A DNA stretch of 64,000 nucleotides from Duganella sp. BJB476. Its GTDB lineage: Bacteria; Pseudomonadota; Gammaproteobacteria; Burkholderiales; Burkholderiaceae_D. How positions within the stretch are numbered: the stretch's first letter is position 1; the number at the start of each line of letters is the position of its first letter. The notes under the pieces are model-generated. The model saw only the letters and a program-made list of their open reading frames with translations, did no database searches and was not told the DNA's origin. Shown piece by piece: positions 9,472 to 21,507 of this stretch. Both the position numbers and the translations under genes were made by a program. Location: the NCBI RefSeq assembly GCF_003416895.1, contig NZ_QVIO01000005.1:310001-374000 (forward strand). Direction: 5' to 3'.

Positions 9472-11058
9472 ATGACTGACTACAGCCGTTATGCCAAACT
9501 CAGCCCGTTCGAATTGAAGGACGAGTTGATCAAGCTTGCTTCCGCTGACAAGAACCGGACTATGCTCAACGCCGGGCGCGGCAATCCGAACTTCCTTGCC
9601 ACGCTGCCGCGCCGGGCCTTTTTCCAATTGGGTTTGTTTGCCACGGCGGAATCGGAACTATCGTTTTCCTACCTGCAGAAAAGCGTCGGCGGCCTGCCCA
9701 ACATCGACGGCATCGAAGCGCGCTTCGAGCGTTTCACTTCCGAGCATCATGACAAGGAGGGCATCGCCTTCCTGTCGCGCGCGCTGAGCTATGTCCGCGA
9801 TCAGCTGGGCCTGTCCGCCTCGGGCTTCCTGCATGAAATGGTCGAGGGCATCCTGGGCTGCAATTATCCGGTGCCACCGCGCATGCTCAGGATAGGCGAG
9901 CAGATCGCCAAGCAATACGTGGTCAAGGAAATGGTCGGCGACACCCTGCCGCCGGGCGCCATCGACCTGTTCGCGGTGGAGGGCGGCACGGCGGCGATGA
10001 CCTACATCTTCAATACGCTCAAGCAGAATAAGCTGCTGCAAAAAGGCGACAAGGTCGCCATCGGCTTGCCGGTCTTCACGCCGTACATCGAGATTCCCCA
10101 GCTCGACGAGTATGCGCTGGAGGAAGTGGCGATCAACGCCGATCCGGCCAATGGCTGGCAGTATTCCGACGCCGAGCTCGACAAGCTGAAAGACCCGGCG
10201 ATCAAGATTTTTTTCTGCATCAATCCCAGCAATCCGCCATCGGTCAAACTGGACGAGCGCAGCCTGCAGCGGCTGGCCGACATCGTCAAGCACGACCGCC
10301 CGGACCTGATCATCCTGACCGATGATGTGTACGGCACCTTTGCCGACGACTTCCGCTCGCTGTTCGCCACCTGCCCGAACAATACGGTGCTGGTGTATTC
10401 GTATTCAAAATATTTTGGCGCCACCGGTTGGCGGCTCGGCGTCATCGCCACGCATGAAGACAACGTGCTCGACCAGAAACTGGCGGCCTTGCCCGAAGCG
10501 GACAAGCAAGCGCTGGATCGCCGCTACAGTACGCTGACGCCGGATGTCCGCGGCTTGAAATTCATCGACCGCCTGGTGGCGGATAGCCGCACGGTGGCGC
10601 TCAACCACACGGCCGGCCTGTCCACGCCGCAGCAAGTGCAGCTGGTGCTGTTCTCGCTGTTTGCCTTGATGGATGAAAATGAAGTCTACAAGACCTCGCT
10701 GAAGAAAATCATCCGCCGGCGCCAGGCCGCGCTGTACCGGGAGCTGGGCGTGGCGGTGGAAACCGATCCGAACGGCGTCGACTATTACACCTTGCTGGAT
10801 CTGGAAGACCTCGCGCGCAAGATGCACGGCGAAGCCTTTGCGGCATGGGTGAAGCAGAAGTTCAGCGGTGGCGAACTGCTGTTCCGTATCGCGGCCGAGA
10901 CCGGCATCGTGCTGCTGCCGGGCCAAGGCTTCGGCACCCAGCAGCCGGCGGGACGCGCCTCGCTGGCGAATCTGAACGAGTTCGAGTATGCGGCGATCGG
11001 CCGGGCGCTGAGAAAAATGGCGGACGACGCGTATCGGGAGTTTGGCGCGCGGTCCTGA
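9472..11058 (+). CDS. aspD: Aspartate 4-decarboxylase
   Basis: This PLP enzyme removes the beta-carboxyl of L-aspartate to give L-alanine. The 528-residue protein is a fold-type I aminotransferase with the long family insertions. The cofactor lysine lies in YSYSKYFGATGWRLG near residue 315, and NPSNPPSVKLDE near residue 255 and the substrate arginine region FRIAAETG near the C-terminus are present. The ATG at 9472 follows AAGGAG by about 9 bases; an upstream TTG at 9442 would overlap aspT. Some members also have weak transaminase activity. Confidence 0.92.
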   Translation: MTDYSRYAKLSPFELKDELIKLASADKNRTMLNAGRGNPNFLATLPRRAFFQLGLFATAESELSFSYLQKSVGGLPNIDGIEARFERFTSEHHDKEGIAFLSRALSYVRDQLGLSASGFLHEMVEGILGCNYPVPPRMLRIGEQIAKQYVVKEMVGDTLPPGAIDLFAVEGGTAAMTYIFNTLKQNKLLQKGDKVAIGLPVFTPYIEIPQLDEYALEEVAINADPANGWQYSDAELDKLKDPAIKIFFCINPSNPPSVKLDERSLQRLADIVKHDRPDLIILTDDVYGTFADDFRSLFATCPNNTVLVYSYSKYFGATGWRLGVIATHEDNVLDQKLAALPEADKQALDRRYSTLTPDVRGLKFIDRLVADSRTVALNHTAGLSTPQQVQLVLFSLFALMDENEVYKTSLKKIIRRRQAALYRELGVAVETDPNGVDYYTLLDLEDLARKMHGEAFAAWVKQKFSGGELLFRIAAETGIVLLPGQGFGTQQPAGRASLANLNEFEYAAIGRALRKMADDAYREFGARS

Positions 11059-11069
11059 CCAGCATGCCG

Positions 11070-11606
11070 TTATTGCGGCCGTCCGTAACCGCTGTCGGCC
11101 AGCAGGCGTTCGAAGTCCTTGGCGTTGAGGATGTCGACGATCGCCTGCTTCTTGTCCTTGGCGTTCTGGTAGTTGGCCTGGCAAATGCGGAAGCCCATGA
11201 AGTAGCTCAGGTCGGCACGCCTGGTACGCCACCGTACATCTCGGCGGCGATCATCAGGCCGTCCGGCGTGGCCATGCCGCCGGAGTTCATATTACCGATC
11301 AGGAAGTAGACATCGGGGAAGGTTGCCTTGTTGTACAGGCCGTTGAACTTGCGCATCGCGGCGCGCACTGCAGGCTCGGCCTGGCCGGTTTGCAAGGTCA
11401 ACGGACGGATCGCGGCGTAGTACTTGGGCCGCTTGACGATGGCCGTCCAGCGCGGATCGATAGCTGCTGATGGCCTTCGTGTAGTCGTTCTTTTCCAGCG
11501 CAGTTCTCGCCTCCCCGGCCAGTTGGCGCGGCGACTGCTGCGCCTGGGCGCCTGCCGCTGCGGCGGACAGGCATATCGTCATGATCAGGGTGGCGTTCAT
11601 CTTCAT
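11070..11606 (-). pseudogene. Decayed DUF2268-type zinc peptidase gene
   Basis: The gene starts with a good ribosome site (AGGAG) and an ATG at 11606 and codes a signal peptide (MKMNATLIMTICLSAAAAGA) and EARTALEKNDYTKAISSY. The frame then shifts near 11460 to continue as DPRWTAIVKRPKYYAAIRP and YFLIGNMNSGGMATPDGLMI, the block typical of DUF2268-like predicted peptidases. It shifts again near 11220 to ADLSYFMGFRICQANYQ and LNAKDFERLLADSGY, the family's C-terminus. The central part that should carry the HExxH zinc site is absent, so two frame breaks and a deletion inactivate it. It lies 18 bases after a repeat lipoprotein gene. Confidence 0.75.
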
Positions 11607-11624
11607 TTTTTCTCCTGGCTCGCT

Positions 11625-12128
11625 TTACTGCCCGCCGCAGGCCACGGACGAACCGTCAGACGAGGCCTGGCAGAACGGCGCCGCGCCGCCGCAGGCAACC
11701 TTGTGGCCGTCGGCCGAGTGCTCGCAGAATGGCGCTTTGCCGCCGCAGGCGACGTTCTGGCCATTCTCCGATTTCTCGCAAAACGGCGCGGCGCCGCCGC
11801 AGGCCACCTTGCCGCCATCCTTCGATTTGGCGCAGAACGCCGCCGCGCCGCCGCAGGCGACTTGCTTGCCGTCGGACGAGGTTTCGCAGAAAGCGGCTTT
11901 GCCACCGCAGGCGACCGCGCTACCGTCGGACGATTTCTGGCAGAAGGCGGCGGTGCCGCCGCAGGCCACCGCCTTGCCGTCCGGCGAGCCCTGGCAAAAC
12001 GGCGAGCCGCCGTTGATGCTGGTGCTGGACGGCGCCGGGCCGGACTGCGGCACGATGGCGACGCAACCGGCGCACAGCAGGGTGGCAATCAGGGTCAAGC
12101 CGGAGCGTACTGCCTGCGAAATGCGCAT
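11625..12128 (-). CDS. Lipoprotein of seven 18-residue cysteine repeats
   Basis: The 167-residue product starts with a lipoprotein-like signal (LIATLLCAGC; the -3 residue is Cys, which is unusual). Residues 43-167 consist of seven tandem 18-residue units of the form [PA]FCxxSxDGxxVACGGxA, giving fourteen regularly spaced cysteines. After export the pairs could form a ladder of disulfides or bind metal. The ATG at 12128 is the first start in front of the signal; a much longer upstream frame overlaps the divergent gene and is rejected. I do not recognise a named family. It leads a two-gene unit with the decayed peptidase gene. Confidence 0.8.
   Translation of the reverse strand: MRISQAVRSGLTLIATLLCAGCVAIVPQSGPAPSSTSINGGSPFCQGSPDGKAVACGGTAAFCQKSSDGSAVACGGKAAFCETSSDGKQVACGGAAAFCAKSKDGGKVACGGAAPFCEKSENGQNVACGGKAPFCEHSADGHKVACGGAAPFCQASSDGSSVACGGQ
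11628..12002 (-). repeat. Seven tandem 54-bp coding repeats
   Basis: The 54-bp units code the 18-residue Cys repeats of the lipoprotein; the last unit is one codon short. The units differ at several codons, so they are not recent perfect duplications. Confidence 0.85.
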
Positions 12129-12236
12129 TATTTTCCTTAAAGTGATTGTTGATCTTTTGCTACGATAACCGAGCCGAAGGCTGGTGTCCATGCTAACCTT
12201 GGCCGATGCTATTCCCATTTGGCAGAGAGGATGACC

Positions 12237-12626
12237 ATGCAGACCCTGGAATCTGACACCCGCGCCGCCGAGGCGGCCCTGACGGACTGGCATCGCGCGC
12301 TGGAACTCCATGACTGGGGCGCGGTCGAGGCCGGGCTGACGGCGGAATTCCTCATGATCGAGCAGGACCGTATCCTGGACAGGGCCGCCGTCGTGGCGCT
12401 GCTGAGGTCCAGCGCCGCGCTGGGCCGGCAACGGGCCAGCCTGCACGGATTTCGCAGCCAGGTGCAGGGCGATGTGGCCTGGACCACTGTCAGCAACGAT
12501 GCCGTCTGGATCGCCAGCGATGGCGCGGAAACCCCCTACGGCTTTCTGGAAACGGCGGTCTTCAAACGCGACGGCGGCATCTGGTTGATCGACCGCTACC
12601 ACGCGACCCGCCTGGCCAAGCGCTGA
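12237..12626 (+). CDS. NTF2-like/SnoaL-like small protein (DUF4440 type)
   Basis: The 129-residue protein has the alpha+beta cone pattern of the NTF2-like superfamily: an N-terminal helix with ALTDWHRALELHDWGAVEAGLTAEFLMIEQD, then strands ending YGFLETAVFKRDGGIWLIDRYH. Members bind small ligands or act as small enzymes, and the substrate cannot be read here. The ATG at 12237 is six bases after GAGAGG; ATG at 12231 would be too close to it. It diverges from the repeat lipoprotein. Confidence 0.65.
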   Translation: MQTLESDTRAAEAALTDWHRALELHDWGAVEAGLTAEFLMIEQDRILDRAAVVALLRSSAALGRQRASLHGFRSQVQGDVAWTTVSNDAVWIASDGAETPYGFLETAVFKRDGGIWLIDRYHATRLAKR

Positions 12627-12689
12627 AAGTTGCAATTTCCGCATATCGCGGCAAGAATGGCTGCTGTTCAATTAACAACAGGATCAGCG

Positions 12690-13337
12690 ATGACAGACTT
12701 GAGCCATGACGGCCAGCCGCAGATGAGCAAACACCGTATCGAAGCCCTGGTGGACGGCATCTTCGCCGTCGCCATGACCTTGCTGGTGATCGATTTACGC
12801 CTGCCCGAACATGCCCACCTGGCCAGCGAAGCGGCGCTGCAAGGCGCGCTGGTGGGCCTGATCCCCAACCTGATCTCGTGGCTGATCAGCTTTTTCGTGC
12901 TGGCGATTTTCTGGATCGCCAACCACCGCCTGTACAGCTACGTGCGGCATGCCGACCAGGGCCTGCTGTGGTTGACCATCCTCAGCCTGTCCGGCGCCTC
13001 GCTGCTGCCGTTCGCCTCGGCGGTCAACGGCCAGATCGCTTCGATGACGGGGCAGATGGTGTATTCCGGCGTGATGATCTGGCTGAGCGTGTCCACGCTG
13101 CTGGTGGCGCGCCATATCTACCGCCATCCCGGCCTGTGCGTGCATCCGATGAACCTCGGCGCCTACCGCGCGACGCTGGTGCGCGGCTTCGGCGTGATGC
13201 TGATCGCGACGCTGGCGCTGCTGATCGGCTATGTGGCACCGGGCAAGGCCAACTTCGTGTTTGTGCTGATGTCCATGCTGCGCCCGCTTGGCGCGCGCAT
13301 CGAGCGCCGCTACGCGCGCCCCACCGCCACCGCCTGA
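12690..13337 (+). CDS. TMEM175-family (DUF1211) membrane protein, putative potassium channel
   Basis: The 215-residue protein starts with RIEALVDGIFAVAMTLLVIDLRLP, the conserved first-helix motif (FSDGIFAxxxT type) of the TMEM175/DUF1211 family. About six transmembrane helices follow, including LISWLISFFVLAIFWIANH. Bacterial members form tetrameric potassium-permeable channels that lack the usual TVGYG filter. The ATG at 12690 has AGGA about 5 bases upstream; MSKHRIE eleven codons later is an alternative start. It ends two bases from the stop of the convergent dioxygenase. Confidence 0.85.
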   Translation: MTDLSHDGQPQMSKHRIEALVDGIFAVAMTLLVIDLRLPEHAHLASEAALQGALVGLIPNLISWLISFFVLAIFWIANHRLYSYVRHADQGLLWLTILSLSGASLLPFASAVNGQIASMTGQMVYSGVMIWLSVSTLLVARHIYRHPGLCVHPMNLGAYRATLVRGFGVMLIATLALLIGYVAPGKANFVFVLMSMLRPLGARIERRYARPTATA

Positions 13338-13338
13338 G

Positions 13339-14019
13339 CTAGACCTCGCTCCACTGCCGCAGCAGGTTGTGGTAATGCCCGGTCAGGCCGACCAGTTCCG
13401 GGCAGTCGCCCAGGCGCGCGCGCAGGCTCTGGATGTTCTGGTCCAGCTCCAGCAGCAGGCTGCGCCGCATGTCGTCGCGCACCATGCTCTGGGTCCAGAA
13501 GAAGGAACAGACTCGCGCCCCGCGCGTGACCGGCTCGACCCGGTGCACGCTGGTCGACGGATACACGATCAAATCCCCGGCCGGCAGCTTGACTTCATGC
13601 TCGCCATACGCGTCGGTGACGATCAGCTCGCCGCCGTCGTAGTCCTCGGGATCGCTGAGGAACAAGGTCGACGACACATCGGTGCGCAGCCACTGCCCGG
13701 TGGCCGCCACGCGCCGCAGCGCGCCGTCGACGTGGGCGCCGTAGTGCTCGCCGCCGGCGTAGCTGTTGAACAGCGGCGGACAGGTGCGCAGCGGCAGCGC
13801 CGCCGCAAAGAACAGCGGACTGGCCGCCAGCGCCGCCAGCACTTCCGCGCCCAGCTCCTGCGCCAGCGCCGAGCCCTCGGCCAGCTGGCGGTTCTGCTTG
13901 ACCAGCGCGCCCTGGGCGCCGACCGTGCTGCGGCCGTCGACCCAGTCGGTCTGGTCCAGCCGGCGCCGCATGGCGGCCACTTGTTCACGGCTCAGTACGC
14001 CGGGGATATGCAGCATCAT
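13339..14019 (-). CDS. piuC: PKHD-type Fe(II)/2-oxoglutarate dioxygenase (PiuC/YbiX family)
   Basis: The 226-residue protein has the iron-binding pair HVDG near residue 97 and the distal His in STSVHRVEPV near residue 158, with the oxoglutarate Arg in GARVCSFFW. This is the PiuC/YbiX group of prolyl 4-hydroxylase-like enzymes, whose substrate is unknown. In E. coli and Pseudomonas these genes lie beside catecholate siderophore receptors, as here, and are iron-repressed. A terminator separates it from the receptor gene. Confidence 0.92.
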   Translation of the reverse strand: MMLHIPGVLSREQVAAMRRRLDQTDWVDGRSTVGAQGALVKQNRQLAEGSALAQELGAEVLAALAASPLFFAAALPLRTCPPLFNSYAGGEHYGAHVDGALRRVAATGQWLRTDVSSTLFLSDPEDYDGGELIVTDAYGEHEVKLPAGDLIVYPSTSVHRVEPVTRGARVCSFFWTQSMVRDDMRRSLLLELDQNIQSLRARLGDCPELVGLTGHYHNLLRQWSEV

Positions 14020-14033
14020 GGAAAACTCTCCTC

Positions 14034-14066
14034 AAAAAAAAGGCCTCGCCGGAATGGGCGAGGCCT
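14034..14066 (-). terminator. Terminator of the TonB receptor gene
   Basis: Read on the minus strand, AGGCCTCGCC CATTCC GGCGAGGCCT forms a 10-bp stem followed by a run of T residues. It lies 30 bases after the receptor stop and just before piuC, so piuC probably depends on read-through or its own promoter. Confidence 0.9.
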
Positions 14067-14096
14067 GTGCGCGGTGCCGGCAGGCGGCGCCTGCGC

Positions 14097-16472
14097 TTAG
14101 AACTTGAAGTTGGCGGTCAGGCTGGCCGAGCGCGGCGCGCCAGGGGTGTAGCGGTAGCCCGACTTGTTGATCGCCTGCACATACTGCTTGTCGGCCAGGT
14201 TGTAGACGTTCAGGCGCAGGTCGACGTGCTTGTTGATCGGATACGAAGCCATGGCGTCATACACCCAGTACGAATCGGCATAGGCCGGGGTGCCGACCGC
14301 GCCGTCGGTGCCGCGCATCAGCTTGTCGCTGAAGCGGGCGCCGCCGCCGATCTGCAGGCCCACCGGCAGCGTGTACGAGGTCCACAGCGTGAACGCCTGT
14401 TTAGGCGTGTAGCTCAGCAGGTTGTCGCCGGCGGCGGTCACCACCTTGCCGGACACCACTTGGGTCGACATGCGGGTGTAGCCCGCGCTGATCAGCCAGT
14501 TGCGCATGAGTTCGCCGGTCACGCCCAGTTCGATACCCTGCACGCGCTTCTTGCCGGTCTGGAAGAAGTTGGCCGCGTTGTTCGGGTCGACTTCGATCTC
14601 GTTGCGCACGTCGGTGCGGTAGGCCGCGGCCGACAGCGACAGCTTCTGCTTCAGCAGATCCCACTTGGAGCCGAACTCGTAGTTGGTGGTGATTTGCGGA
14701 TCGTAGTTCGGGTTGCCCGCGCTGCTGGCGGCCGAGCTCAGCGTGAAGTTGGTGCCGCCCGGCGGCGCTTTCGACGTCGCCACCAGCGCGTAGACGCTGC
14801 TGTCGGCGGTCGGCTTGTACAGCGCCGACAGTTTGCCGTTGAGCAGGTTGTCCGAGGCCGTCAGCGAGCTGCCCAGCAGCGTGCCGACCGGGATGGTCTG
14901 CGGCGTGGCCGCGGCCTGCACGGTGACGCCGTTGTAGGTGGTGTTGTAGTGGTCCAGACGCACGCCGGCGTTGAAGATCCACTTGTCGCCCAGCTTGGCG
15001 GTATCGAACACGTACACGCTTTCGGTGGTGGTGGTGCCGTCGCCGCGGGCACCGTTGCGCACGGTGCTCACCTGCGCGGCCGTCACCGGCTGGCTTGCAT
15101 CCGGGTGGTAGATGCTGACCAGCGGCAGGCCGATCGCGCCCGGCGCGTTGACGTTGGTGTAGTTGGTCTGCTTCTCGTTGATCAGCTCGACACCGGCGAC
15201 GACCGTGTGCTTCAGCGCACCGCCGTCGAGGTCGGCGGTGACGGTGGTCTGGTTGGTGATGATTTCGTTCAGCTGGTCTTTGTAGTTCAGGTTGGTGCGC
15301 GCCATCATCCAGCTGTCCGGACTGGAGCCGGCCACGACGTTGCGCAGGTTGGCGCCGGTCGACATGAACGAGGTCAGCAGGTAGTCCTGCTTGGTGCGGC
15401 CGTAGCGGGTGGTGCTTTGCAGCCTGGCGCCGCCGGCGAAGTCATGCTCGATGCGGGCGGTGAACATGTCGGCCTTGACCTTGTCGAAGTCCAGCACCGA
15501 ACCGTAGAAGTTCTTCGGATCGACCGGCTTGGCGCCGGCCATGAAGGCGAAGCTCGGTCCCAGCACGGCCGGCTTGGTGGCGGTGGCCGCCGTGATGACG
15601 ACCGGCGCCGGCGGGGTCCAGCCCGGCAGGCCGATGGTCAGCACGCCGCCGTCGGGGATGTTGTCCTGGTCGACGTGCAGGTAGTTCAGGTAGACACGGG
15701 TCGGGCCGTTCAGGCCGAAGGCCACCGACGGCGCGATCGCCCAGCGCTTGTTCTTGACCACGTCGCGGCCCGGATTGCCGCTGTCCTGGTCGAGCAGGTT
15801 GAGGCGGAAGGCGGTGCCGGTGTCGGCGTTGATCACCTTGTTCAGGTCGGCGGTGGCGCGCTTCTGGCTGCCGCTGCCGACCGTGACCGAACCCATGTAG
15901 GCGTCTTCCAGCAGCGGTTTCTTGCTGACCAGGTTGATGGAACCGGTCGGCGAACTGCGGCCGTTGTCGGTGCCGGCCGGGCCCTTGAGCACGTCGATCT
16001 GTTCGATGTTGAAGGTGTCGCGCGAGATCGAGCCGACGTCGCGCACGCCGTCCACGTAGATGCTGCCGGAGGCGTCGAAGCCGCGCATGTAGACGCCGTC
16101 GCCGGTGGTGGTGCTGCCGTTTTCGCCCAGGAAGAAGGCGCCCACGCCCGGGGTGTTGCGCAGCGCTTCGGTCAGCGTGACGGCGCCCTGCTGCTCGATC
16201 AGTTCTTTCTTGATGACGGTCAGCGACTGGGCGGTGTCGACCAGTTTCTCGGTGTACTTGGCGGACGAGGCTTTGTCGGCCTTGAAGTCGTTGATGACGT
16301 CGCCCTTGACGCGCACTTCCTGCAAGGTCTGGTTGCTGCCGGCGACGATCACCGGGTCGGTGCCGGCGTCGGCCGCATGGGCGGCGACCGGCAGCAGCAT
16401 CACGGCCAATGCCGCGCTCATCTGTTGATTGAAGCGCGATTGCGCGTGTTTGCGACTCTTAATCATTTGCAT
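14097..16472 (-). CDS. TonB-dependent catecholate siderophore receptor (Fiu-like)
   Basis: The 791-residue outer-membrane receptor has a signal peptide ending AAHAAD, a TonB-box-like start, a plug domain (about residues 75-185) with TLTEALRNTPGVGAFFLGENG and YMRGFDASGSIYVDGVRD, and a 22-strand barrel ending in the aromatic TANFKF. Receptors of this type import ferric catechols or their breakdown products with TonB energy. The close match of plug motifs and the YbiX-type neighbour suggest a Fiu-like protein, but the ligand is inferred. The ATG at 16472 follows GGAAG, and a Fur box lies about 115 bases upstream. Confidence 0.93.
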   Translation of the reverse strand: MQMIKSRKHAQSRFNQQMSAALAVMLLPVAAHAADAGTDPVIVAGSNQTLQEVRVKGDVINDFKADKASSAKYTEKLVDTAQSLTVIKKELIEQQGAVTLTEALRNTPGVGAFFLGENGSTTTGDGVYMRGFDASGSIYVDGVRDVGSISRDTFNIEQIDVLKGPAGTDNGRSSPTGSINLVSKKPLLEDAYMGSVTVGSGSQKRATADLNKVINADTGTAFRLNLLDQDSGNPGRDVVKNKRWAIAPSVAFGLNGPTRVYLNYLHVDQDNIPDGGVLTIGLPGWTPPAPVVITAATATKPAVLGPSFAFMAGAKPVDPKNFYGSVLDFDKVKADMFTARIEHDFAGGARLQSTTRYGRTKQDYLLTSFMSTGANLRNVVAGSSPDSWMMARTNLNYKDQLNEIITNQTTVTADLDGGALKHTVVAGVELINEKQTNYTNVNAPGAIGLPLVSIYHPDASQPVTAAQVSTVRNGARGDGTTTTESVYVFDTAKLGDKWIFNAGVRLDHYNTTYNGVTVQAAATPQTIPVGTLLGSSLTASDNLLNGKLSALYKPTADSSVYALVATSKAPPGGTNFTLSSAASSAGNPNYDPQITTNYEFGSKWDLLKQKLSLSAAAYRTDVRNEIEVDPNNAANFFQTGKKRVQGIELGVTGELMRNWLISAGYTRMSTQVVSGKVVTAAGDNLLSYTPKQAFTLWTSYTLPVGLQIGGGARFSDKLMRGTDGAVGTPAYADSYWVYDAMASYPINKHVDLRLNVYNLADKQYVQAINKSGYRYTPGAPRSASLTANFKF

Positions 16473-16586
16473 CTTTCTTCCGAGAATGTAGGCGGCTGGC
16501 TGCGCTGGGCTACTGCTTTCTTGCGTCTGGCTGCCGGATCATGGCGATTTCATGCGGAGGATTGTAACAATGAAGCGAGCATATGT

Positions 16587-16607
16587 AAATGCGAATTATT
16601 ATCAATA
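16587..16607 (-). promoter_or_regulatory. Fur box upstream of the TonB receptor
   Basis: On the minus strand the site reads TTGATAATAATTCGCATTT, close to the Fur 7-1-7 pattern TGATAAT-N-ATTATCA: the left half is perfect and the right half degenerate. It lies between the histidine kinase stop and the receptor start, as expected for iron repression of the receptor. Confidence 0.65.
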
Positions 16608-16687
16608 GCGTTTCGCTATGCGAAAAACCACGGCGTCCCGGGGCTGGCCGGGGACGCAAAATGTTACGGGTGTGAAGCGGCGGGAGG

Positions 16688-20239
<3,552 letters not shown>

Positions 20240-20330
20240 TTCGTCCTTGGAGGCGAGGTCGGGCAGCGAATCGGAGAAATGCCAAACAGACAGCAAATTC
20301 TCCTATCAAAGCCCGGCCTTGGCAACAGGA

Positions 20331-21077
20331 TTAACGCTGGGCAGCAGCAATGATCACTTCCGCCACCTTGGCCGGCTGCGACAGCATCGGCACGTGGCTG
20401 GTTTTCAGCGTGATGGTGGTGGCGTTCAGTTTCTTGGCAAACGCCTGTTGCAGCGCCGGCGCGATCATGCGGTCGTTGGCGGCGGCGATGTAGTAGTTGG
20501 GCTTGGTTTTCCATGCCGCCACGGTGGTGACGTCGCCGAAGGCCTTGGAATTGATCGGGCCCTGGGTGGCGGCGATCAGCGCGGCGGTGGCCGGGGAGAC
20601 GTCCTGGGCGAAGTTCTTGGCGACCGAGTCGGTCGGCAGCCACAGGTAGCCGGCGGCGTCGGCCTGCAGGGTGGCGATGCCGGGCGGCACGGCGTAGTCC
20701 TTGCCCAGGTTGGCCGAGGCTTCGCCTTCGGACGGCGCGAACGCGGCCACATAGACCAGCGCCTTGATTTTGTCGCTGGTGCCGGCCTGGGTGATGACGG
20801 TGCCGCCCCACGAGTGGCCCACCAGCACGACTTTGCCGGTCTGCGCATCCACCACGCGCTGGGTCGCGGCGACGTCGTCGGCCAGCGAGGTCAGCGGGTT
20901 CTGCACGGCCACGACCTTCAGGCCCTTGGCTTGCAGCAGCGGGATGATCTTGTCCCAGCTGGAACCATCGGCGAAGGCGCCGTGTACCAGGACGACGGTG
21001 GTGTCGGAGGCTGGGGCGGCAGCGTGGGCGCCCAGTGCGGAAGTCAGCAGAGCGGTAGCGATCAGAGTGCGTTTCAT
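20331..21077 (-). CDS. Secreted alpha/beta hydrolase
   Basis: The 248-residue protein has a signal peptide ending GAHAA and an alpha/beta-hydrolase fold: VVLVHGAFADGSSWDKIIP (oxyanion loop), the nucleophile elbow VGHSWGGTV, and the catalytic His in KTSHVPMLSQP. It resembles the salicylate-esterase/RutD-like and putative signal-peptide hydrolases that often respond to solvents or oxidants. The substrate is not known. A 22-bp palindrome lies about 30 bases upstream of the start and could be a repressor site. Confidence 0.85.
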   Translation of the reverse strand: MKRTLIATALLTSALGAHAAAPASDTTVVLVHGAFADGSSWDKIIPLLQAKGLKVVAVQNPLTSLADDVAATQRVVDAQTGKVVLVGHSWGGTVITQAGTSDKIKALVYVAAFAPSEGEASANLGKDYAVPPGIATLQADAAGYLWLPTDSVAKNFAQDVSPATAALIAATQGPINSKAFGDVTTVAAWKTKPNYYIAAANDRMIAPALQQAFAKKLNATTITLKTSHVPMLSQPAKVAEVIIAAAQR

Positions 21078-21107
21078 GATGATGTCCTTGTGGTTGAGTA
21101 GTTAGCG

Positions 21108-21129
21108 ATCAAGTAGTGCGCTACTTGAT
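21108..21129. promoter_or_regulatory. Palindromic operator candidate upstream of the hydrolase gene
   Basis: ATCAAGTAG TGCG CTACTTGAT is a perfect 9-bp inverted repeat with a 4-base centre. It lies 31 bases upstream of the hydrolase ATG, where a repressor dimer (for example of the HxlR or TetR type) would block transcription. No such regulator is adjacent. Confidence 0.5.
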
Positions 21130-21276
21130 GTGTTGAACTATAGCTCGCAATTTAATCGCGTGCAAGATAATTATTTTAAATAATTTGTGATAATTCGGCC
21201 GGAGCGCGAATCCAAATGGCCTTGGCCCGCCTCTTAGCTGCCGAGGGACTTCCTCTGCAACGAATTGGAGTGCACT

Positions 21277-21507
21277 ATGTTTTATGTCAAGAACGTACCG
21301 AACTGGGAACGCGCGCTGCGCGTGGTGGCTGGCGTGATCGCGGCCTGGGCCGGCATCGCCGTGCTGGGCGGAATGTGGGGGCTGGTGCTGGCGGCGTCGG
21401 CGGCGGGCATCGTCGCCTCCGGCCTGTTCGGCTTCTGCCCGATGTGCGCGCTGGTCGGCCGCCGGCTCGATAAGGCTAAGGCGGCCAAACAATCTGGGGG
21501 ACTATGA
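21277..21507 (+). CDS. Small DUF2892 inner-membrane protein
   Basis: The 76-residue protein starts MFYVKNVPNWERALRVVAGV, typical of DUF2892 (the YgaP membrane segment), and has two transmembrane helices. The usual motif CPLYALLG is replaced by CPMCALVG, which makes a CxxC pair at the membrane edge. The ATG at 21277 follows GGAG by six bases. It overlaps the sigma factor gene by four bases (ATGA), so the two are translationally coupled. Its role is unknown. Confidence 0.8.
   Translation: MFYVKNVPNWERALRVVAGVIAAWAGIAVLGGMWGLVLAASAAGIVASGLFGFCPMCALVGRRLDKAKAAKQSGGL

Noticed and set aside
10405..11232. A 275-codon minus-strand frame overlapping the aspartate decarboxylase gene
   Set aside because: Most of it is antisense to the decarboxylase. 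Its first part overlaps the tail of the decayed DUF2268-type gene in another frame.
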